DNA from: Candidatus Hydrogenedentota bacterium
GTDB taxonomy: Bacteria > Hydrogenedentota > Hydrogenedentia > Hydrogenedentales > SLHB01
Direction of reading: 5' to 3'
DNA: 32,808 nucleotides
Assembly: GCA_020847495.1 (NCBI GenBank)
Contig: JADLCA010000447.1
Coordinates: 1-32,808, forward strand
Position numbers and translations under genes: made by a program. The notes below the pieces were generated by a model, which saw nothing but the letters and a program-made list of their open reading frames with translations, was not told the origin of the DNA and did no database searches. Shown here piece by piece: positions 8,085 through 16,450 of this stretch (its first letter is position 1; each line of letters opens with the position of its first letter).

Positions 8085-8834
8085 ATGTCGGGTCATAGCA
8101 AGTGGAGCACCATCAAGCGCAAGAAGGGCGCCGCGGACGCCAAGCGCGGCAAGATCTTTTCCAAGCTGGCCAAGGAGATCACCGTGGCCGCCAAAATCGG
8201 CGGAGGCGATCCGGCGGGGAACCCCCGTCTGCGAACGGTGCTGATCGCGGCGCGCGGGCAGAATATGCCCAAGGACAACGTTGAGCGGGCCATCAAGAAG
8301 GGTACCGGCGAAATCCCCGGGGTGGTGTATGAAGAGATCCGCTACGAGTGTTACGGAGCCGCGGGTGTCGCCGTCATCATCGATGTCCTCACGGACAACA
8401 AGAACCGCACGGTGGCCGAAATCCGCCATGCCGTGACCAAGAACGGCGGGAGCATGGCCGAAAACGGGGCCGTGAGCTGGAATTTCGAGCGCAAGGGCGT
8501 GATTTCGGTATCCAAGACCGGCCGCACCGACGACGAGATCTTCGAGAAGGCCGTGGAAGCCGGGGCCGAAGACGTGGACACCGAAGGCGACATGTACGAA
8601 ATCACCACGGAACCATCTCAACTGCACGCTGTCACGGAAGCCTTGGAAGCCATGGGGATCAAGTCGGAGAACGCGGAACTCACGATGGTGCCCAAGACGA
8701 CGATCAAGGTCGAGGGCGCCAACGTGGGCCAGGTTCTCCGGATGATGGAAACGTTGGAAGACCACGACGACGTCCAGAACGTCTACGCCAACTTCGACAT
8801 CTCCGACGAGGAGATGGCCGCGGCCGTCGAGTAG
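8085..8834 (+). CDS. yebC: YebC/PmpR-family (TACO1-like) protein
   Basis: This 249-residue protein is of the normal length for the family. It opens with [20 protein letters not shown], the family hallmark, followed by [12 protein letters not shown] and [20 protein letters not shown]. Members have been described as DNA-binding regulators (PmpR), and more recently as translation factors that relieve ribosome stalling on proline-rich stretches. They act in the cytoplasm. The track ORF begins 75 codons upstream, through the CCGATCC repeat. ATG 8085, with AAAGG about seven bases before it, is the conserved start. ruvC follows after 4 bases, the common bacterial yebC-ruvC arrangement, so the two are surely co-transcribed. 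Confidence 0.97.
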   Translation: MSGHSKWSTIKRKKGAADAKRGKIFSKLAKEITVAAKIGGGDPAGNPRLRTVLIAARGQNMPKDNVERAIKKGTGEIPGVVYEEIRYECYGAAGVAVIIDVLTDNKNRTVAEIRHAVTKNGGSMAENGAVSWNFERKGVISVSKTGRTDDEIFEKAVEAGAEDVDTEGDMYEITTEPSQLHAVTEALEAMGIKSENAELTMVPKTTIKVEGANVGQVLRMMETLEDHDDVQNVYANFDISDEEMAAAVE

Positions 8835-8838
8835 CGGG

Positions 8839-9321
8839 GTGCGCGTCCTGGGGTTTGACCCGGGCACGGCCACCACGGGCTACGGGGTAGTCGAGGGAAA
8901 AGGGTCCCGGCTGACCCACATCGCGCATGGCGCGATCACGACGCCCGCGGGACAACCCTTCGCCACACGCCTGAAAACCATCTACGAGGAGTCCTGCCGC
9001 CTTATCGAGGAGTACCGGCCGGATGCAATCGCGCTGGAGAAGCTCTACTTTTCGCGCAATGTGACGACCGGTATCGCCGTGGCGCAGGCGCGCGGCGTCA
9101 TTGCCCTCGCGTGCGAGCTGGCCGGAAAACCGGTCGGCGAGTACAGCCCCCTGGAGGTGAAGAACGCCGTGGTGGGCTATGGCAAGGCCACAAAACAGCA
9201 GATCCAGGAGATGGTGAAGATTCTCCTGTCCCTCAAAGAACGCCCCCGCCCCGACGATGCCGCCGACGCCATTGCCCTCGCCATCTGCCAAATCCACGCC
9301 GGTCGCAGCCCCGGCCGGTAG
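8839..9321 (+). CDS. ruvC: Crossover junction endodeoxyribonuclease RuvC
   Basis: RuvC resolves Holliday junctions by paired nicks and acts with the RuvAB branch-migration motor. The 160-residue protein keeps the acidic catalytic set: Asp7 in LGFDPGTA, Glu67 in IALEKLYFSRN, and Asp140/Asp143 in RPDDAADAIA. It also has GVIALACE and the VKNAVVGYGKATKQQIQ DNA-contact region. The start is GTG 8839, four bases past the yebC stop, and the G-rich CGGGG before it may serve as a weak ribosome site. ruvA and ruvB, which often follow, are absent, because the next 760 bases are non-coding. The gene pair therefore ends here. Confidence 0.97.
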   Translation: MRVLGFDPGTATTGYGVVEGKGSRLTHIAHGAITTPAGQPFATRLKTIYEESCRLIEEYRPDAIALEKLYFSRNVTTGIAVAQARGVIALACELAGKPVGEYSPLEVKNAVVGYGKATKQQIQEMVKILLSLKERPRPDDAADAIALAICQIHAGRSPGR

Positions 9322-9805
9322 ACGGAAGAGGGGTAGAGTCTCACGAGGGCGCGGCGCGCCCGTAACCAAACCGGGAGGTTCCTCCATCGATTTCACCGTT
9401 TTTGGAAAGAGACCCAGCAAGGGGGAACGGGTGTCTCGCCCGTGATTGGAATGCACTTCAATGCGGAGGTGCGGAGTTCGCAGAGGAACGCAGAGAATCA
9501 AATGGGCGAAGCCAGAGAGGGAGGAAGAGTTCGTCCACAGATTGCACCGATTTACACAGATTTGAAGAGAAGAGATGAAATCGAAATGGTGACAGGATCT
9601 CACGAATCTGAACGTGAGTGGCACAGATGAACGCAGGGGATATGGGAGCGGGGATCTAACCCGGATTGCTTACACGCACGCACCGCTGCTCGATCAATCC
9701 CAGTCGAATTAGCTGTTTCCATGACCTTGGCACGTCCTCTCTGCTTACACGTTGTGCGTGTGAGAATTCCTCTCGAGTGAGCCTGTGGGCCATTGCTAGA
9801 GCATG

Positions 9806-9837
9806 TCTCACCGCCCGCTACGCGGGGGGCGGTGAGA
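9806..9837. terminator. Strong hairpin, terminator-like without T-tract
   Basis: TCTCACCGCCC and GGGCGGTGAGA form a perfect 11-bp stem with a 10-base loop. No run of T follows on either side, so intrinsic termination is uncertain. It could be a REP-type repeat or a structured RNA part. It lies about 490 bases after ruvC. Confidence 0.5.
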
Positions 9838-9868
9838 TATGGGGACTAACCGGTGGGCCGTGTATTGC

Positions 9869-9924
9869 GGCCTGAAAGGCCAAAACCATACTAGCCCTGG
9901 ACGCAGCGAAGCGGAGCCCAGGGT
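9869..9924. repeat. Paired hairpins, REP-like sequence
   Basis: GGCCT-GAA-AGGCC is followed by CCCTGG...CCAGGG enclosing CGCAGCGAAGCGG, which folds internally. In the antisense frame it reads LGSASLRP...LVWFWPFRP, a type of peptide I associate from memory with a recurring planctomycete repeat often mis-annotated as a small protein. That link is unverified. It is treated here as non-coding repeat DNA. Confidence 0.5.
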
Positions 9925-9999
9925 CATAGGTCCCCCCTCCGATCCTGAGCGCTGAAGGTGCGATGCAATACACTTGCGGCCTCCTCTGGCCGTTGGTGA

Positions 10000-10005
10000 T
10001 ATAAT
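10000..10005 (+). promoter_or_regulatory. Predicted -10 element before DUF2281-like gene
   Basis: TATAAT lies about 80 bases upstream of the ATG at 10085. The nearest -35-like sequence, TTGCGG at 9974, is 20 bases away. That is long but resembles the yebC promoter's -35. Confidence 0.4.
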
Positions 10006-10084
10006 ACGGACAATGATATGGCGCATGAAGCCGGAAGTGCCCGCATGATGGCGAGGCGTATTACTAGGGACCGGGAGCGCAGGA

Positions 10085-10294
10085 ATGAACGGAGCTATTA
10101 AGACAAAAGTCATCGAGAAACTGGAGAGGTTACCCGAGCATCTGCAGCGTGAAGTGTTGGCATATGTGGAGGCGCTGCAGACGCCCGAGCGCCCCGGTGT
10201 GCCTGGCAAGCAACTGCTGGATTTCGCGGGCGTTGTGTCTTCTCAAGACGTCGATCTGATCCAGCGAGCGATAGATGACGGGTGTCGAGGTTGA
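10085..10294 (+). CDS. Small DUF2281-like protein (antitoxin-type N-terminus)
   Basis: This 69-residue acidic protein is predicted to be helical. Residues 8-31 (KVIEKLERLPEHLQREVLAYVEAL) have the pattern of DUF2281 proteins, which often act as antitoxin-like partners in small two-gene modules. AGGA precedes the ATG at a short distance. A 40-codon ORF (10275-10397) begins inside the 3' end with a 20-base overlap, so a coupled pair is possible. The toxin normally expected (PIN or RelE type) is not visible. It may be lost or never present. Confidence 0.65.
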   Translation: MNGAIKTKVIEKLERLPEHLQREVLAYVEALQTPERPGVPGKQLLDFAGVVSSQDVDLIQRAIDDGCRG

Positions 10295-10397
10295 GTTTCG
10301 CTACACATCGTCTGCGCGAGATGCGGTGTCACTCCCGTTCACCTACTGGCTTCGCAGTGAGGTACTTTTCCGCGTCTTGGCGGCTTGGCGAGAGTAA
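10275..10397 (+). CDS. Very small ORF overlapping the DUF2281-like gene
   Basis: This 40-codon ORF is below the cut-off of the supplied track. ATG 10275 overlaps the preceding stop region by 20 bases, and the frame ends with TAA 10395-10397. The peptide contains VEFRYTSSARDAVSLPF and is not recognised. It has no good ribosome site of its own and would depend on coupling. It could be a genuine partner, a remnant of a larger toxin gene, or chance. Confidence 0.25.
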   Translation: MTGVEVEFRYTSSARDAVSLPFTYWLRSEVLFRVLAAWRE

Positions 10398-10414
10398 AGG
10401 TCCGGGGCGCGTCT

Positions 10415-12013
10415 TCAGCCTTCGCAGACGGCATTGGCGACAATCTGCAGATCGTCGGCGTTGACTTCGCCGTTGCCGTCGGCGTCGGCGTAGGTGCTCT
10501 TGGATTCGCCGAGGATGGATGCCACGACCAACTGCACGTCGACGGCGTTGACCTTGCCGTCGCCGTTGATGTCGGTCTTGACGATGAGCGGTTGCAGTTT
10601 CACGTTGACCCGGGTCGCACGGCCATCGGCCACCACGACATCGTGCCTGCGCTTGTTCTTGTAGCCGGGCGCGGAGAATTTCAGGGTGTACGTGCCGGGC
10701 AGCAGCATGCGGTGATAGTCGCCCGCATCCGGGTCCGTGAATCCGGGCTGCTCATTGCCGATGACCTCGACCTTCGCGTAGATGGGTTCCAAGGTTAGCT
10801 TGTCGCGCACGAGCCCGCGCACGCCGATATCGGCCGCCTCCAAATACGCGAGCATGGATTCCCTGTTGTCGTCCCACAGGTCCGGCAGCGCGCTGGCGGA
10901 AGGCGTTTTGGTGGTGGATAGCTCGATGGTCACCTCGTTGCACGCGGCGTAGCGGTAGTTCCAGTCCTGCATGCCGCCGTCCACCTGGTACCACACGGAC
11001 CCGTTTGTGATGCCCTTGGGATAGCTGGGCGACGAATTCGTGTACATGGGGGTGTTGTGGATCGAGTAGCGCTCGGAGATGTTCTCGAACAGCAGGTCGT
11101 CGGGCGTGGGCGCGTCGTTGCCCGAACCCTTGCCATCGTCGTCAAAGGGGTAGTTCACGAGCAGCGCGCCCGTGTGGAGGTTCGCGGACAGCGTGAAGCT
11201 GTTCTCCGCGGTCCACTGCATAATGTGCTGCACTTCCGGCTGCCTGCCCTGCACGTCGACCGGGGCGCCGTCGAAGAGCGTGCCGGAGAACTCGCTTGGC
11301 CACGATGGAAACGCGCGGTTCAGGTCGATGCCGTTGGCGTTGTACCGCGTGCCGGCGGTGAGACCATCCGGGTTCATCAGCGGGACGATCCAGATTGCGG
11401 TGCGGTTCACGGCGCGCGTGACGCGGCCGTTGTTCCCATAGTGGCCAAGCAGGTAGTCGATCAAGTACAGACAAAGTTCGGCGCCCACGGGTTCGTCGCC
11501 GTGGATCGAGCCCACGTACTTGAACTCCGGCTCGAATTCCTCCGCGTCCGGATTGTCCGTGATGAGCATGGCCCAGAGTTCCCGCCCCTGGGCGGATTGG
11601 CCCAGCGAAACCAGCCGGCAGATGTCGGGGTTCACTGCCTGGGCAGAGCCGTACGCGTCCGCATAGGCGGCCAGCGCGGTGGTGAGGTCGGCGTAGGAGT
11701 GGTACTGGCCCAAAGCCTTCGCCCCGCCTTTCGGAGCGAGGGGACTCGGTTGCTGTTCGATGACCGTGTAGTCGTAGCCGTCCACCTTCAGCCAGAGCAA
11801 GTCGTCGACGCTGGCGTAAATGGTCAGGCGGTTGCCGTTTACGTTGCCGACGGAGAATCCATTGGCGGAAAGCGCGTCGATTTCGGCGGGGCTGTCCACA
11901 GTGACTTCGACCACATAGATGGGTCCCAGGTGCGGACGCGGCCCTTCCGCGGCGCCAGCCATGCACAGCATGAGCGCGCAGGATACGGCGACGGCGTGTG
12001 TCCGAATCGTCAT
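10415..12013 (-). CDS. Secreted M14 zinc carboxypeptidase with C-terminal dockerin
   Basis: The 532 residues are: signal peptide 1-~22 (hydrophobic SCALMLCMAGAAEG), a propeptide-like region to ~115, the M14 peptidase domain ~120-380, a carboxypeptidase-regulatory-like beta domain ~385-460, and a type I dockerin-like pair of calcium loops (DINGDGKVNAVD and DADGNGEVNADD) at the end. Zinc ligands are the His and Glu of GSIHGDEPVGAE near residue 170 and the His of ANLHTGA near 279. The catalytic Glu is in NEVTIELS. NPDGLTAGTRYNANGIDLNR is the typical substrate loop. It should trim C-terminal residues from proteins or peptides outside the cell, and the dockerin would dock it to a cohesin or surface partner. 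The track start is 41 codons too early. ATG 12013 gives the signal peptide. Confidence 0.92.
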   Translation of the reverse strand: MTIRTHAVAVSCALMLCMAGAAEGPRPHLGPIYVVEVTVDSPAEIDALSANGFSVGNVNGNRLTIYASVDDLLWLKVDGYDYTVIEQQPSPLAPKGGAKALGQYHSYADLTTALAAYADAYGSAQAVNPDICRLVSLGQSAQGRELWAMLITDNPDAEEFEPEFKYVGSIHGDEPVGAELCLYLIDYLLGHYGNNGRVTRAVNRTAIWIVPLMNPDGLTAGTRYNANGIDLNRAFPSWPSEFSGTLFDGAPVDVQGRQPEVQHIMQWTAENSFTLSANLHTGALLVNYPFDDDGKGSGNDAPTPDDLLFENISERYSIHNTPMYTNSSPSYPKGITNGSVWYQVDGGMQDWNYRYAACNEVTIELSTTKTPSASALPDLWDDNRESMLAYLEAADIGVRGLVRDKLTLEPIYAKVEVIGNEQPGFTDPDAGDYHRMLLPGTYTLKFSAPGYKNKRRHDVVVADGRATRVNVKLQPLIVKTDINGDGKVNAVDVQLVVASILGESKSTYADADGNGEVNADDLQIVANAVCEG

Positions 12014-12192
12014 CGACTGAACCTTACCCCAACTCTCCGTACTGGACGCGGGCCGCAGGAGTTTATTCGACCGGCCCGCGCGACATGCAGGTGGACACAG
12101 CGTCCACGCGGTACATGGCGTACTGCGCACCCTCACGGAGGAATTGTACCCGGAATCTGAGAGAGACGCGGGAATATTCCCTGAGCTCTATC

Positions 12193-12221
12193 AAGGTAAG
12201 CGTATTTTGTGTTCTTGTCAA
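12193..12221 (-). promoter_or_regulatory. Possible promoter of the carboxypeptidase gene
   Basis: Reading the minus strand, a perfect TTGACA (12221-12216) is followed after 17 bases by TACCTT (12198-12193), a weak -10. It sits in a locally AT-rich stretch just past the GNAT stop and about 180 bases before the carboxypeptidase ATG, so a long leader would result. Confidence 0.35.
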
Positions 12222-12230
12222 CAGTTTATA

Positions 12231-12674
12231 CTATATTTGGGTATTTGGCAAGGGGATATCCAGCGTAAATAACTCGATCTCGTCCCGCAGTCTCCAGCGC
12301 TGAGCTAGCCAGAAATCCATCCCTTCCCTATTGTTGGCGAGTACGAAGAGGTGGCAACGGCGGATCCCGAAGGCTCTCAGGGCGTCGACGGCCGCATCGG
12401 CGAGGGCTGTCCCTATGCCCCTGCGGCGGAGGTGGGGAACTACGGCCAAGTGGTAGATGAAACCCCGGCGTCCGTCATGGCCGCAAAGGATGGTGCCCAC
12501 AAGCTCGCCCTCAGCCAAGGCGACAAAGCTCAGGCCGGGATTCCGGTCCAGGAAGATGCGGATGCCCTCGGGGGTGTCGTCTTCGTGACTAAGTCCAATT
12601 CCCGGCGTGGTGTACCAAAGCTTGTGCGCAGCGGGAAAGTCTGCGAGTTCAAAGGGGCGGATTGTAATGCTCAT
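12231..12674 (-). CDS. GNAT-family N-acetyltransferase
   Basis: This 147-residue GNAT protein transfers an acetyl group from acetyl-CoA to an amine. MSITIRPFELADFPA is the usual first strand and helix. VALAEGELVGTILCGHDG is the central strand, and HLAVVPHLRRRGIGTAL carries the CoA-pyrophosphate loop RRRGIG. CHLFVLANNREGMDFWLAQRWRLRDE is the C-terminal motif seen in RimI/PhnO-like members. The start is ATG 12674. It lies 72 bases downstream of the YihY-type gene on the same strand, separated by a degenerate repeat. The substrate is unknown. Confidence 0.92.
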   Translation of the reverse strand: MSITIRPFELADFPAAHKLWYTTPGIGLSHEDDTPEGIRIFLDRNPGLSFVALAEGELVGTILCGHDGRRGFIYHLAVVPHLRRRGIGTALADAAVDALRAFGIRRCHLFVLANNREGMDFWLAQRWRLRDEIELFTLDIPLPNTQI

Positions 12675-12700
12675 GGGGTGATGCGGGGCCTTTCATGGAA

Positions 12701-12730
12701 GAACGCAGACGAACACGGACTAACACAGAA
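12701..12730. repeat. Degenerate AACGCAGA/AACACGGA repeat
   Basis: The sequence GAACGCAGAC-GAACACGGAC-TAACACAGAA consists of three consecutive 10-base variants of one unit. It lies in the gap between the YihY-like and GNAT genes. The same type of unit appears in the 9450-9630 gap. Confidence 0.6.
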
Positions 12731-12746
12731 GCGAATCGACGAGCAA

Positions 12747-14348
12747 TCATGGCTGTTCGCGGGGATCCATAGCGGAATCGGGGGAGCCGGTGGGCGCGGC
12801 CGCGTTTGCGGGGAGAGCCGCTTCGGGGGCATCCAGGAGGCCGGAGGCGCCGCTATCCACGGGCAACGCGCGCTCGGGGGGGAAGAGGCGGCGGACCACG
12901 TCGCTCATGGGGGCCTGCATGATTTGGGAACGGTGACCTTCGACCTCGCGCAGCAGCGGCTCCAGAACCTGATCGACGCGGAGGTCCGAGGGCTCGCGGC
13001 CCGCGTCCCGCAAGGCGGCGACTACATTCCCGATGGTGATTTTGTCGAGGGAACGGGCCGGGGCGAAGGTGATGGGCTCGCCCGCGCAACGCCGGACGAG
13101 GCCAGCCTCGTCCAGCTGGCTCAAGGTCTCGTTGAGCAAGCGCAGGGGGACATTCCATTCCTCGGCGGCTTGGTCCGCGGCGAGGCCGGACTGGCCGGTT
13201 TCGAAGCGGCGGGCGACTTCCAACATGGCGCGCAAGGCGACGGCTTCGCGATAGCCGTGGCTGGCCCCAGCCGCGAGGCGTTCCATCGCAAAGGTCTTTT
13301 CGTTCTGGTAGGCGAAGGTCAGTTCCGCGCCAAAGAGCAGGATGGTCCAGCTCAGGTAGATCCAGATAAGCAGCAGCGGGAACAAGGCGAAGGTGGAGTA
13401 GACCATGCTGTTGCGGCTCAGGCCGTATTGCAGACCGAAATAGGCTGCCGAGGTCAGGCTCCACAAGGTGCCAGCAACAAACCCTCCGAGCAGGGCATAG
13501 CGCCATTTGACCTTGGTGTTGGGAACGAGCGCGTACAGCGCGGTGAAGGCCAGTGATATGACCCCGAATTGCAGAACGCGAACGCCATACGAAAACCCGC
13601 CGAGACGCTCCACAAAAGACGAACTGCCCAGGGCGGCGGTCAGGCCGATGATACCCATCACGACAAACGGCAACAGGATGGTCACCATCATGTAGTCGCT
13701 GAACATGCGGTACCACGAGCGGGTAGCCCGCAATCCCCAGATCGAGTTGAAGGACGATTCGATGTTCTGCATGAGCCCGAAGATTGCGGTGAGGATGAAG
13801 ATCAGGCCCAGTGTTCCCAGTGCCTTCGGGTTGGCATTCCGGCTCGCAGTGTCCAGGAGCCAGTCGATGGGGTTCTGATAGGTGGCGCCATTTGTAGTCA
13901 CGGCCCCGGCTGCATCCGGGGTGGCGCCAGTCCCCGGAGCCGATGGGCTCCCCATGGTTTCCGTAAGGCCCGGCACGACCAGATCGATGATCTCTTTCAA
14001 CTGGCGGTTGGGGTCGCCCGAGGCCTCAATATGGAGTTCCTTGCCGCCGGTCCATTGTACCGCCCACTCGGCAATGCTCGGGCCGAGGTCGAACTGCTGG
14101 ATGACGAAGTACATCACCGCCAGAAACGGTACGAGCGAGAGGAGCGTGGTATACGTCAGCGCCGCGGCCCGCAGGAGCAGGGCGTCCTGCACCATGTTCT
14201 TCATGAGCAGAATTATGACGCGCACCTGCTTGATGACGAACCCGTAGGGGACTTCCTCGCCGGGGCGGCCGACGTACCACACGTCGTGGGTGACGAAGCG
14301 CCTTCCCCGGTCCAAGGCCTCAAACGCGCGCTGCACGTAATCTCTCAT
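12747..14348 (-). CDS. YihY/BrkB-family inner membrane protein with C-terminal winged-helix-like region
   Basis: At 533 residues it is longer than the ~300-residue core of the family. The membrane core (~45-345) has the family features LLRAAALTYTTLLSLVPFLAV, IWGLRATRSWYRM, PNTKVKWRYALLGGFVAG and YSTFALFPLLLIWIYLSW, with about six helices. Between the first two helices is an extra-membrane insert of ~80 residues rich in Gly/Ala/Pro (SAPGTGATPDAAGAV). The C-terminal ~150 residues include a winged-helix-like stretch (AAEEWNVPLRLLNETLSQLDEAGLV) followed by a disordered, proline-rich tail. The family was once called ribonuclease BN, but that is not supported. Its transport or membrane role is unsettled. 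ATG 14348. Confidence 0.9.
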   Translation of the reverse strand: MRDYVQRAFEALDRGRRFVTHDVWYVGRPGEEVPYGFVIKQVRVIILLMKNMVQDALLLRAAALTYTTLLSLVPFLAVMYFVIQQFDLGPSIAEWAVQWTGGKELHIEASGDPNRQLKEIIDLVVPGLTETMGSPSAPGTGATPDAAGAVTTNGATYQNPIDWLLDTASRNANPKALGTLGLIFILTAIFGLMQNIESSFNSIWGLRATRSWYRMFSDYMMVTILLPFVVMGIIGLTAALGSSSFVERLGGFSYGVRVLQFGVISLAFTALYALVPNTKVKWRYALLGGFVAGTLWSLTSAAYFGLQYGLSRNSMVYSTFALFPLLLIWIYLSWTILLFGAELTFAYQNEKTFAMERLAAGASHGYREAVALRAMLEVARRFETGQSGLAADQAAEEWNVPLRLLNETLSQLDEAGLVRRCAGEPITFAPARSLDKITIGNVVAALRDAGREPSDLRVDQVLEPLLREVEGHRSQIMQAPMSDVVRRLFPPERALPVDSGASGLLDAPEAALPANAAAPTGSPDSAMDPREQP

Positions 14349-14394
14349 GCATCTATGCTACACGGAGGGGCCGCCCGTTGCGAATCGGACTGAA

Positions 14395-14547
14395 GACACA
14401 GGCGAGGGCGCCTGTGCCACACGCGCTTGCCTTGCTTTGATTGCTTCTACTCTTCGTTCTGTTTCTGGTTTGTCCACAAGCACCAAGAATTCCGGATAGA
14501 CAAAGGACTGGAGATAGACGTGTGGCACAGGCGCCCTCGCCTGTGTC
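14395..14547. repeat. Family A inverted-end element, single unit (A2)
   Basis: It is 153 bp with exact inverted ends of 28 bases, each carrying the hairpin CACAGGCG-AGGG-CGCCTGTG or its complement plus GCCACAC. The inner sequence differs from A1 and A3 but shares CGCGCTTGC near the left end and a GGTTTG stretch in the middle. It lies between divergent genes, 46 bases from the YihY-type start. Confidence 0.88.
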
Positions 14548-14604
14548 TTGATCCGGGCCGAATTCAGCGGATTGGACCGAGCAAACAAGAGATGCGAACT
14601 GCTA

Positions 14605-14633
14605 TTGACCCCGCCGTCGTTGCGGGGCATGAT
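14605..14633 (+). promoter_or_regulatory. Possible promoter of the GxGYxYP gene
   Basis: TTGACC (14605-14610) and CATGAT (14628-14633) are separated by 17 bases and lie about 40 bases before the ATG at 14674. Each hexamer departs from consensus. Confidence 0.35.
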
Positions 14634-14673
14634 GGGCGCGCATTGAGACGCGAATGCCAAAGAGGACCCTTCC

Positions 14674-16440
14674 ATGAATCTGCTTCTTGTGATTGCTGGC
14701 GTCCTGTGCGCGGCGGAGCCCGGACTCGTCCGCTTTGATCTCGAGAAGTGTCTCGCGGACCTGCCAGATGATTCCGTACTGCGCTACGACGTGGTGAAGA
14801 TGACGGCGTCCTTGCAGGGCGTGGTGAATCGTGACGGGCCGCGTTTGGCGGTTCGCTTCCTGCATGGCGCAGGCACCAACATCGACGACTACTGGTTCAC
14901 GAAGCTGCGCGAAGGCTGGTTGAAAGACTTGCCGGTCGAGGAGGTGAACTCCCTCGAAGACCTGCTTTCCCGCTTCGCGGGCGATATCGACGGCGTCGTG
15001 GTGTGGGACCCGGCCGTCGTCGCAACGGCGAATGTGGCCGCGACTGTGTGCGGTGTGGAAGGCTGGCTACCCGTGCGCGCGGATTCCGCGTTGTATGCGC
15101 GTATCGTCGAAGGAGGCCCGCACCTGCCGGTGCGTTTGTCGCTGGTGGGCAAGTTTGACGGCTCGATCTCGGGCAGCGCCAAGATCGACGCGTACCAGTG
15201 GGCCAAGGAAAACTATCTGGACAAGGGTAAGTGCCACCCGGCGCTCTTGGCGTACTTCATCGACGCGTACACGCAGCAACCCGGCACGCCGGGTTTTCAC
15301 TACCCGGATCTATTCAATGCGACTCTTGCGAACCACGATTACTACATCGCAAACCGCGCGTTCTTCTTCGATCTGAGCCCGTGGGCCGATGAAGCGCCCG
15401 TCGATGATCCGCGGCAGCCGCTCGGCGCGGATAAGCAGATGCTCACCGCGATTCTGCGCGACCAGGTTGAACGGAATGCAGGCAAGGCCTTCACCACGGT
15501 CGGCGGCTTCGTGCCTTGGAACCTCAAGTACACGTCGCACGGGGCGGCAGGAGGCAAGCACGAGCCGGTGCCGAGCGAATGGGAGTATGCGGGGATTCTC
15601 TCCGCGCACAACGCGATCATGGACGCCGATGCCCTCGGGCTCGCCTGCCTCACCAACGCGTCCGCCTACATGCACTTCCCGTTGCAGCCGCGCTATGAGC
15701 AGAACGCGCGCCCCGTGCCGGGCGAACTCGAGCCCAAGACCTACGTGCTCGTGTACATGGGCGATTACGACTCCGCGGCCTGGCTGTCCAGCAACATCCC
15801 GTCAATTTGGGACGACCCCGCGCGCGGCCAGATGCCGATGGCGTGGGCCTTCAATCCGAATCTTGCGGCCCGCGTGCCGTACGTGTTCGATCATGTCTAC
15901 CGCACGAAGACGGCGAATGACTGGTTCATTGGGGGTGACTCGGGTGCGGGCTATCTCAATCCCAACCTGCTCACGGGTCAGCGCCTTGGCAGCGGCGTGC
16001 CGGATGCGCTCGACATGTGGGTCCAGCACAATCTCGAGTCGTATGGGCGCTTTGACTACGACATCACCGGTTTCGTGATCAATGGCTTTCACGGGGACAT
16101 GCCGCTTGCGGTGCAAGAGGCGTATTCGCGCTTCTCGCCGCGCGGCGTCGGCATGCAACTGGGATTTGCGCAACCGGTCGTGAACGGCACCCCATTCCTG
16201 CGGCATGTGAGCGACATCTACCCGAAACGCGACAAACTCGGCGAGACCGCCGCGGAGATGGTGCGCTTCGCGAAGCCGGAGAAACCACAGTTCCTCATCT
16301 ACCGCATGATTCTCCAACGGCCCGGTACCGTGATGGCCGTGCGCGACCACTTGAACGCGGATTACCCGGACGCGCGCTGGGAGTTCTGCGATCCCTACAC
16401 CTTCTTCGACCTGTACAAGCGATCGCTCGGCGCGGAGTAG
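14674..16440 (+). CDS. GxGYxYP-family secreted protein, putative carbohydrate-related
   Basis: The 588-residue protein has a short N-terminal hydrophobic segment (MNLLLVIAGVLCAAEPG) that reads as a signal peptide. Near residue 423 GGDSGAGYLNPNLL matches the GxGYxxP signature that names the family (GxGYxYP_N and _C domains). VYMGDYDSAAW and WAFNPNLAARVPYVFD are neighbouring conserved blocks. Members are found with glycoside hydrolases and are presumed to act on carbohydrates. No reaction is established. AGAGGA lies about eight bases before the ATG. It is convergent with the SGNH/MBOAT set, with only 10 bases between stops. Confidence 0.85.
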   Translation: MNLLLVIAGVLCAAEPGLVRFDLEKCLADLPDDSVLRYDVVKMTASLQGVVNRDGPRLAVRFLHGAGTNIDDYWFTKLREGWLKDLPVEEVNSLEDLLSRFAGDIDGVVVWDPAVVATANVAATVCGVEGWLPVRADSALYARIVEGGPHLPVRLSLVGKFDGSISGSAKIDAYQWAKENYLDKGKCHPALLAYFIDAYTQQPGTPGFHYPDLFNATLANHDYYIANRAFFFDLSPWADEAPVDDPRQPLGADKQMLTAILRDQVERNAGKAFTTVGGFVPWNLKYTSHGAAGGKHEPVPSEWEYAGILSAHNAIMDADALGLACLTNASAYMHFPLQPRYEQNARPVPGELEPKTYVLVYMGDYDSAAWLSSNIPSIWDDPARGQMPMAWAFNPNLAARVPYVFDHVYRTKTANDWFIGGDSGAGYLNPNLLTGQRLGSGVPDALDMWVQHNLESYGRFDYDITGFVINGFHGDMPLAVQEAYSRFSPRGVGMQLGFAQPVVNGTPFLRHVSDIYPKRDKLGETAAEMVRFAKPEKPQFLIYRMILQRPGTVMAVRDHLNADYPDARWEFCDPYTFFDLYKRSLGAE

Positions 16441-16450
16441 ATTGCGCTCG

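Larger units (their letters stand above)
9322..10084. other. Long intergenic stretch with degenerate repeats and hairpins
   Basis: No convincing gene was found; the ORFs offered here lack family features. The left part (about 9440-9630) consists of degenerate repeats of the types GGAGTTCGCAGAGGAACGCAGAG and CACAGATT/CACCGATT/ACACAGATTT, which look like decayed tandem arrays. The right part holds strong hairpins (annotated separately) and a perfect TATAAT upstream of the small gene at 10085. Confidence 0.6.

Noticed and set aside
9640-9720. Possible tRNA-like sequence near GGGGATCTAACCC
   Set aside because: No cloverleaf with acceptor stem and anticodon arm could be folded by eye.
9808-10209. 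Minus-strand ORF of 133 codons over the hairpin-rich gap
   Set aside because: It covers repeat-like DNA and antisense of the DUF2281-like gene; the LVWFWPFRP peptide is typical of a translated repeat.
12351-13556. Plus-strand ORF of 401 codons opposite the GNAT and YihY-like genes
   Set aside because: It crosses two real minus-strand genes and their gap; composition is that of an antisense shadow.
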